64,000 nucleotides of DNA from Syntrophobacterales bacterium Delta_02 (GTDB lineage: Bacteria; Desulfobacterota; Syntrophorhabdia; Syntrophorhabdales; Syntrophorhabdaceae), in contig LVAA01000035.1 of NCBI GenBank assembly GCA_001603955.1, positions 1-64,000 of the forward strand, in the 5' to 3' direction. Below the pieces are notes generated by a model. That model made no database searches and was not told the DNA's origin. It saw only the letters and a list, made by a program, of their open reading frames with translations. The position numbers and the translations under genes are program-made. Shown here one piece after another: positions 59,037 to 64,000 of the stretch (the stretch's first letter is position 1; every line of letters starts with the position of its first letter).

Positions 59037-59969
59037 ATGGCGCGCAAACCGAAGGTAACAGACGAACAGGTCGAGGCCTCGAAGGAGATCTACCGGATCG
59101 CCCGGGAAGAGGCGGACATCGAGATGACGAAGCTGCGAGGGGAAATGGCAGCCAAGCTTCCCCAGTACGAGGCCATGGGTATTCTCAGGAAGATCCAGCA
59201 CGACAGGGCCTACAACGACCTTATCGAAGCCCTGGTTCTCTTCAGGATTAAGGATAGCAAAGCATACAAGGACGGCGGGTTGAACTGGGAAGATTTCTGC
59301 AGCGCCGCCGGGTACGACCGCAGAAGAGCGGACGAGATAATCAGTGATGTGCGGCCGGTATTCCAGACTTTTTCGGCGGATTTCGCCGGTTTTCTAGGAA
59401 TCGGTTTCAATAAAATCAGATACTTGGGCAAATCGGTTTCGGCGGAATCCGCCAGTTTTGAGGATGGCGCCCTCGTTATCGAAGGCGAGAAAATCCCCCT
59501 TACCCCCGAGCACAGGGATGAGATTGAGGCGGCGATCGACAAGCTCCAGGAGGAACTGAAGCAACAGAAGGAAGACTCCGCCGCGCAGAAGAAGGCCTTC
59601 GAGCGCGTCCAGGCCGACACCCACAAGACGGTGACGAAGCTCGAGAAGGAGCTCGCCCGTCGCAAAGGGTTCCTCGACAACAAAGAACTGAGCGACGAGG
59701 AGGCCGCCTTCGCGAGTAAGATCGCCGCGCTTAAGACGGCCTTCGACGGGTACCTCCTTACCATCGACCCCGAGAACATCGAGGAGCTTGAGCTGAAGAG
59801 GGAGCCTTCGGTGCGCATGCGGGCGGAGTACATCACGGCCCTCTCGTACATGAAGATGCAGATCCTCAAGATGTACGACATCGCCGAGGAGATGTTCGGG
59901 GACTGCATCATGATCCCCGAGAAGGCCCCGGACTTCGGCATGCCGGGACAAGAAAAAGGGTCCGAGTGA
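59037..59969 (+). CDS. Phage early protein with coiled coil (310 aa)
   Basis: Charged, largely helical. An N-terminal region (EQVEASKEIYRIAREEADIEMTKL) is followed by WEDFCSAAGYDRRRADEIISDV and a long coiled coil near residues 165-215 (EIEAAIDKLQEELKQQKEDS). No catalytic motif is visible. It lies between the winged-HTH and the transposase gene with one-base to four-base junctions, so it belongs to the early operon. Confidence 0.75.
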   Translation: MARKPKVTDEQVEASKEIYRIAREEADIEMTKLRGEMAAKLPQYEAMGILRKIQHDRAYNDLIEALVLFRIKDSKAYKDGGLNWEDFCSAAGYDRRRADEIISDVRPVFQTFSADFAGFLGIGFNKIRYLGKSVSAESASFEDGALVIEGEKIPLTPEHRDEIEAAIDKLQEELKQQKEDSAAQKKAFERVQADTHKTVTKLEKELARRKGFLDNKELSDEEAAFASKIAALKTAFDGYLLTIDPENIEELELKREPSVRMRAEYITALSYMKMQILKMYDIAEEMFGDCIMIPEKAPDFGMPGQEKGSE

Positions 59970-61690
59970 GGCAGGCGGACATGTGGCAGGAAGAACTGGC
60001 GGCTGAACTGAGTAGCGCAGGCGACGCATCGGCACGATCGAAGGTGGTCGAGGAGTACGCCCAAAGGACGGGCATGAGCTCCCAACACCTTTACCGCGTC
60101 GCTCGCCGGTTCGGGTACGCCTCCGGCCGCCGCAGCCGCGCCGACAAGGGCGTCCGCAAGTCCGGCCTCACCGATCAGCAGGTCGACCTTGTCGCCGGGC
60201 TCATCCACAAGACGGCCCGGGAGGTGAAGGGCCCTATCATGCCTGTCGAGCGCTCTCTGGAGATCGCCGTCGACTCGGGATACATCGACGCCGACCAGGT
60301 GACGCCCGCCGGCATGCGGCATATCCTGCGCACGGCCCGGCTCAACGACGCGAGCCTCAAGGTCGCCGATCCCCACGGCCGCATGCGTTCCCTCCACCCC
60401 AACCACTGCCACGTCTTCGACGTCTCCGTCTGCATCCAGTATTACTTGAAGGGCAAGAAGGGCCTGTGCATCATGGACGAGCGGGACTTCTACAAGAACA
60501 AGCTCCACAACTACGCCAAGATCAAGGCACGGCTCTTGAGATATGTCGTCGTCGACCACTTCTCGGGGATGTTCTACTTTCGGTACTTCGAGGCGGCCGG
60601 GGAGACACAGAACAACCTCTATTCCTTCCTCATCGAGGCCTGGCGGGGCCGGGACGACGAGAGGTATCCCTTCCGCGGGGTTCCCTTCCACCTCCTCATG
60701 GACAACGGAGCGGCGAACTCCGCCCGGGCCGTCGTCTCCTTCCTTAACCGCCTCGAGATCAACATCCCCCCGGGGAGACCTTACAACTCTGAGCGCCAGG
60801 GCGCCGTGGAGGTCATGCACAACATCATCGAGGAGTGGTTCGAGTCGGGTTTAAGACTCCAGCCCGCCTACGATATCGACACCCTCAACGTCTGGGCATA
60901 CGATTTCTGTGTCAAGCATAACGCGGGCCGGGTGCATACCCGCCACGGGATGACCCGCACGCAGTGCTGGCTCATGATAAAGGAAAACGAGCTCCGGGAG
61001 CTCCCCGGCAGGGAGATCCTCTCGGAGCTTTACTCGTATACGGATGAGCAGTTCACCCGCCTCGTCAACAGGGATTACGCCATATCATACAAGGGGGAGA
61101 GCTACAACTTAAAGCACGTCGAGGGCATTGTGCCCGGCGTCTCGACGGTGCGGATCATCATAAAACCCTTCACCCCCGAGACGATCGGCGTCGCCTTCCG
61201 CGACGTGGTCTACGAGGTGAAACCCATAAAAACCCTGCCGGCCGAACTCGGGGCGTTCCCCGTCACCGCGGCGGTGATCGGCGAGGAGTATAAGGCACAG
61301 CCCGACAGCATCGTCCAGAAGGCGAAGAAGCGTATCGACAACATGGCTTACGGGGAAGACCCCAAGAAAGACCAGGCCCCCTTTGCAGGCCTCAAGGTCT
61401 TCGGCCACCAGGCGGACAAGATCGATCTCACGCTGATCCCCCGCAAGGGAACACCCATGGAGATCGACCGGGCCATCCTGGAGAAAAGGATATCCTTCAC
61501 GGAGTTCTTAAAGCGCCTTACAGGCCGGGTGGGGGCTATATCGAAGGAGACAAACCAGGCCCTCCGGGGTGCATTCGGGGATTCCATCGAGATATCGAAG
61601 GCGGACGAGGTCATCGCCCAGATCGAGGCGGAGGGTAACTGGAACACGGACACCGGACACAACGGCGGCATGCAGTCCGCCAATCAATAA
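59966..61690 (+). CDS. MuA-like DDE transposase
   Basis: A 574-residue transposase starting at GTG 59966. An N-terminal DNA-binding region (GMSSQHLYRVARRFGYASGR) leads to an rve/RNase-H-like core with Asp152 (HVFDVSVC), Asp246 (LLMDNGAAN) and Glu282 (GAVEVMHNI). The Mu transposase C-terminal beta-barrel-like domain follows (YAISYKGESYNLKHVEGIV). It overlaps the preceding gene by 4 bases and is followed by its MuB-like partner. It drives integration and replicative transposition. Confidence 0.92.
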   Translation: MRQADMWQEELAAELSSAGDASARSKVVEEYAQRTGMSSQHLYRVARRFGYASGRRSRADKGVRKSGLTDQQVDLVAGLIHKTAREVKGPIMPVERSLEIAVDSGYIDADQVTPAGMRHILRTARLNDASLKVADPHGRMRSLHPNHCHVFDVSVCIQYYLKGKKGLCIMDERDFYKNKLHNYAKIKARLLRYVVVDHFSGMFYFRYFEAAGETQNNLYSFLIEAWRGRDDERYPFRGVPFHLLMDNGAANSARAVVSFLNRLEINIPPGRPYNSERQGAVEVMHNIIEEWFESGLRLQPAYDIDTLNVWAYDFCVKHNAGRVHTRHGMTRTQCWLMIKENELRELPGREILSELYSYTDEQFTRLVNRDYAISYKGESYNLKHVEGIVPGVSTVRIIIKPFTPETIGVAFRDVVYEVKPIKTLPAELGAFPVTAAVIGEEYKAQPDSIVQKAKKRIDNMAYGEDPKKDQAPFAGLKVFGHQADKIDLTLIPRKGTPMEIDRAILEKRISFTEFLKRLTGRVGAISKETNQALRGAFGDSIEISKADEVIAQIEAEGNWNTDTGHNGGMQSANQ

Positions 61691-61707
61691 TCAAGGGAGG
61701 TGAGGAT

Positions 61708-62946
61708 GTGGGACGAAAAGCGACGGCATACGGATTAACGATAAACCCTATCATCCTGAAGCAACTGCTTGTCGATTGCGACATCAACCAGGGAGCCCTC
61801 GGAGAGGTGACAGGCCTTGCCCGGACAACCATCAACATCGTGGTCAACAGGGGATACATCCCCCTCGAGCACCCGGAGTTCAAGTCCCTGGTCGAGGAGT
61901 TCATCGGCGGCAACGTGCGCGCCCGGAAATGGCTGGCGCACCACTGCCTGAAGGTCGAGAACATCTGGGACCCCTTGGGGCGCGTGCTTAAGAACTCTCA
62001 GCCCGTCGGCAGCGTAGCGAGAATGATGGCGACGAGGCACAGGCGGGAAGTCAGCGGCGATTCGGAACATGTTCGAGTAATACGGGAGGTGGAAGTGATA
62101 ACGGAAGACACAAAGAGGCATTTCAGGCTTTTCAAGAACCCCTTCATCAACGACGTCCAGGAGGAGAAGGACATCTACATGTCCTCCGAGCACCACTACA
62201 TCGAGGCGGCGATGATCGACGCGGCCAAGCACGCGGGCTTCCTGGCGGTGGTGGGGGAGGTACAGAGCGGCAAATCCATCATGCGCCGCAAGGTGGTCCT
62301 CACCCTGCAGCGCGAGGGAAACGTCCGGGTCATCTTCCCCCAGATCGTCGACAAGGACCGGGTGACGGCGGGGTCCCTGTGCGACGCGATCATCCACGAC
62401 ATAAGCAGTGAGAAGCCGAAGGTGAAGCTCGAGGAGAAGTCCCGCCAGGTCCTGCGGCTCCTTCTCGCCCGCCACAAGCAGGGCTCCCGGCACGTCATCA
62501 TCATCGAAGAGGCACACGATCTGGGCTTTAAGGTCTTGAAGCTCCTCAAGCGGTTCTACGAGTTCGAGGACGGCTACACCAAGCTCCTCGGCATCATCCT
62601 TATCGGCCAGCCGGAGCTCAAGGACAAGCTCGACGAGGGTGATCACCCGGACATGCGCGAGGTCATCCGAAGGATCCAGATCGCGGAGATCCGGGGTCTC
62701 AACGGCAACGTGAAAGACTACCTCATGCTCAAGTTCAAACGGGTCGGCGCAAAGGCGGAGGACGTCTTCACCGATGAGGCAATCGCCTCACTGTCGAGGC
62801 GGCTCACCGACAGGGACGGAAGGACGGGCAAGACGATAAGCCACGCCTACCCGGGCCTCGTCAACAACTACGCGGCGAAGGCGATGAACCTCGCCTGCCA
62901 GATGGGCTGCGAGAAGGTGACGGAAGAGGTGGTGATGGAGATATGA
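61708..62946 (+). CDS. MuB-like AAA ATPase (transposition target selector)
   Basis: A 412-residue protein with an N-terminal HTH (ALGEVTGLARTTINIVVNRGY) and an ATPase core: Walker A GEVQSGKS with Lys189, Walker B HVIIIEEAHDL, and IGQPELKDKL sensor region as in ExeA/TniB/MuB proteins. It binds target DNA and activates the transposase. GTG start after AGGGAGGTGAGG, 17 bases past the transposase stop. Confidence 0.9.
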   Translation: MGRKATAYGLTINPIILKQLLVDCDINQGALGEVTGLARTTINIVVNRGYIPLEHPEFKSLVEEFIGGNVRARKWLAHHCLKVENIWDPLGRVLKNSQPVGSVARMMATRHRREVSGDSEHVRVIREVEVITEDTKRHFRLFKNPFINDVQEEKDIYMSSEHHYIEAAMIDAAKHAGFLAVVGEVQSGKSIMRRKVVLTLQREGNVRVIFPQIVDKDRVTAGSLCDAIIHDISSEKPKVKLEEKSRQVLRLLLARHKQGSRHVIIIEEAHDLGFKVLKLLKRFYEFEDGYTKLLGIILIGQPELKDKLDEGDHPDMREVIRRIQIAEIRGLNGNVKDYLMLKFKRVGAKAEDVFTDEAIASLSRRLTDRDGRTGKTISHAYPGLVNNYAAKAMNLACQMGCEKVTEEVVMEI

Positions 62947-63155
62947 GGACACGGCCGAGGACGCAATTCCACAAGCAGCAGGCGAGTACCGGCGGGCATT
63001 CCGGGAACACAGGGAGCCCGACCGGAAAACCGTCCAGATACCCCAATGGCGACGTCTGGTGCCAGCATCACGGGGACCGCATCGATCACGCGGTCTGCAT
63101 AACGAGAGCAGTGCGGCAGCCCGACAAATGCCGGGGCTGTCCGCTCAACCTCTAA
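62943..63155 (+). CDS. Small phage protein with Cys/His cluster (70 aa)
   Basis: The ATG overlaps the MuB-like stop (ATGA). The C-terminal half has DVWCQHHGDRIDHAVCITRA and KCRGCPLNL, with four Cys and two His that could bind a metal. The N-terminal half is polar and probably disordered. Function unknown. Confidence 0.65.
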   Translation: MRTRPRTQFHKQQASTGGHSGNTGSPTGKPSRYPNGDVWCQHHGDRIDHAVCITRAVRQPDKCRGCPLNL

Positions 63156-63168
63156 GGAGGCAGGAATC

Positions 63169-63387
63169 ATGGGGAAACTTTTGAGTCTCATTATCGGTGA
63201 AGAGGAGAGGCCCGTACAGGCGATTCCCCTCGAACATGCGGTTCTCTGCATGAACTGCGAGACCGTGTTCGACATGGCGGAGCGCATCTGCCCTGTCTGC
63301 TGCAGCGAGACCTTCCTCAACATAGGGGTCGCCCTGGGTGATGAGGAGACGAAGTCACGGATCCGGCGACAGGCGGTGACGGCATGA
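63169..63387 (+). CDS. Small zinc-ribbon phage protein (72 aa)
   Basis: VLCMNCETVFD and ICPVCCSETFL give a C-x2-C...C-x2-C zinc ribbon. Preceded by AAGGAGG. Such small ribbons are common in phage early regions, with unknown role. Confidence 0.7.
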   Translation: MGKLLSLIIGEEERPVQAIPLEHAVLCMNCETVFDMAERICPVCCSETFLNIGVALGDEETKSRIRRQAVTA

Positions 63388-63560
63388 AGGCGGCGGTCGA
63401 GGTATACAGGGACATGTGCATCATCAAGATCCTCGATGACACCGGCGCCGTCACGGACCGGTTCGAGACAAATGAGATCTTCGTACAGAACTACATACAC
63501 GAGAGAGGAGAGGCCGATCCGGAGGGAACCCTCCCGATCGTGCCTAAGACAGTGAACTAA
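63384..63560 (+). CDS. Small phage protein (58 aa)
   Basis: The ATG overlaps the previous stop (ATGA). It reads MKAAVEVYRDMCIIKILDD and ends ...LPIVPKTVN; a small beta-rich protein that I do not recognise. Tight spacing on both sides supports it as part of the early operon. Confidence 0.6.
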   Translation: MKAAVEVYRDMCIIKILDDTGAVTDRFETNEIFVQNYIHERGEADPEGTLPIVPKTVN

Positions 63561-63571
63561 GGAGGATATGT

Positions 63572-64000
63572 ATGCCAACACTGGGAGAGATTGAAACATT
63601 GACGAAGTCCTGGGCCGACGCCCAGGACAGCCTCGTGGAGACCATCCAGGGCCTGGAGGACGCGGTAGAATCGCTTAGGCGCCAGTACCTTCCCGCACTG
63701 AAGAGGCAGGTGGCCATCGCCGCCGAAAGGAAGGCACAGCTCAGGGCCGCAATCGAGGACGCGAGGACGCTCTTCACACGCCCCAAGACCCTCGTTATCC
63801 ACGGAGTGAAGGTGGGCTACGAGAAGGGGAAGGAGGAAGTCATCATCGAAGACGAGGACCTCACCGTCGTGCTCCTTGAGAAACACTTCCCGGAACAGAA
63901 GGACCTCTACATCAAGACAAAGAAGACCGTCAAGAAGCGGGCCGTCAAGGACCTCTCCGAGCTTGAACTGAAATCCATCGCGGTGACGGTCACGGATCCC
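63572..64000 (+). CDS. Gam-like host-nuclease inhibitor (partial)
   Basis: The first 143 codons, open to the window end. A helical coiled-coil N-terminus (TLTKSWADAQDSLVETIQGLE, LKRQVAIAAERKAQLRAAIEDA) is followed by a beta segment LVIHGVKVGYEKGK. This architecture and its place downstream of MuB match Mu Gam, which coats DNA ends and blocks nucleases. GGAGGA lies 5 bases upstream of the ATG. Sequence similarity is moderate at best, and the C-terminus is missing. Confidence 0.6.
   Translation, partial: MPTLGEIETLTKSWADAQDSLVETIQGLEDAVESLRRQYLPALKRQVAIAAERKAQLRAAIEDARTLFTRPKTLVIHGVKVGYEKGKEEVIIEDEDLTVVLLEKHFPEQKDLYIKTKKTVKKRAVKDLSELELKSIAVTVTDP

Larger units (their letters stand above)
50908..64000. 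mobile_element. Mu-like transposable prophage, left part (runs off the window)
   Basis: A repressor and a Ner-like gene in divergent order, followed by MuA-like transposase, MuB-like ATPase and a Gam-like protein, is the early-region order of Mu-type phages. The left edge is tentative: 5'-TGTCGACACGG at 50908 starts with TG as Mu-type ends do and matches a composition shift. If it is right, the four-gene cassette at 51.1-56.5 kb is inside the element. The right end is outside the window, so the terminal repeat and target duplication cannot be tested here. Confidence 0.7.

Noticed and set aside
59210-60820. A 536-residue minus-strand frame over the transposase region
   Set aside because: Antisense to the DDE transposase and the coiled-coil gene, with Ser-rich low-complexity translation.
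1-64000. rRNA or tRNA genes
   Set aside because: None was found by eye on either strand; no conserved tRNA A-box and B-box pair or rRNA core sequence was noticed.

Overview
The window reads as a chromosome segment of a GC-rich, diderm (LPS-making) anaerobe. LptD and AccD show a Gram-negative outer membrane. NrfHA (nitrite to ammonia), a siroheme-decarboxylase-like protein, a ferredoxin-dependent disulfide reductase with a rubredoxin domain, DUF362 and MTH1187-type proteins point to Desulfobacterota (former Deltaproteobacteria), perhaps a Syntrophorhabdus-like lineage. The lineage is inferred from gene content; no rRNA or tRNA gene is present to test it.

Layout: 1-5276 is a minus-strand operon, accD-folC-lptD-rfbA-rfbC, running out of the left edge. 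5321-9913 carries a hydrolase, ileS, lspA and a small gene. 10-31 kb is a patchwork of short operons: a DUF748 protein, a thiamine-binding protein, a FAH-family enzyme, a tRNA-binding protein, a Na/Pi transporter, an HMA protein, rlmE, a two-domain Aas-like acyltransferase/acyl-ACP synthetase with a MarR regulator, a DUF362 protein, an SDR, a hybrid sensor kinase, a P-type ATPase behind a Mn2+ (yybP-ykoY) riboswitch, and a cyclase-like protein. 30.6-34.5 kb holds glutaredoxin, FTR-rubredoxin, AhbA/B-like and polA. 34.4-50.8 kb holds yihY, an incomplete peptide ABC transporter, acyltransferase, FabH-like, nitroreductase, zincin and NUDIX genes, nrfHA, a NarL-type two-component system with a structured leader, and several secreted or lipoproteins.

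The right quarter (about 50.9-64 kb) is the left end of a Mu-like transposable prophage: a CI/LexA-like repressor, a divergent Ner-like gene, a MuA-like DDE transposase, a MuB-like ATPase and a Gam-like protein. To the left of the repressor, on the same strand and in visibly AT-richer DNA, lies a tight four-gene cassette: a membrane protein, a zinc-ribbon/protein-kinase/P-loop-ATPase fusion, an unrecognised alpha/beta protein, and a DUF4338 (DruA-like) protein. It has no Druantia helicase partner. It is my main candidate for an undescribed, lysogen-expressed defence system.

The second notable signal is a family of at least 16 intergenic elements in the host part (9.9-50.5 kb). Their arms are built from degenerate 7- or 9-bp tandem units, usually as inverted repeats around a spacer. 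Unit sequence differs between loci, but the outer edge is often AAAGACGG...CCGTCTTT. Most lie just after stop codons and several supply the stop codon itself. They look like terminators built from minisatellite arms and are absent from the prophage.
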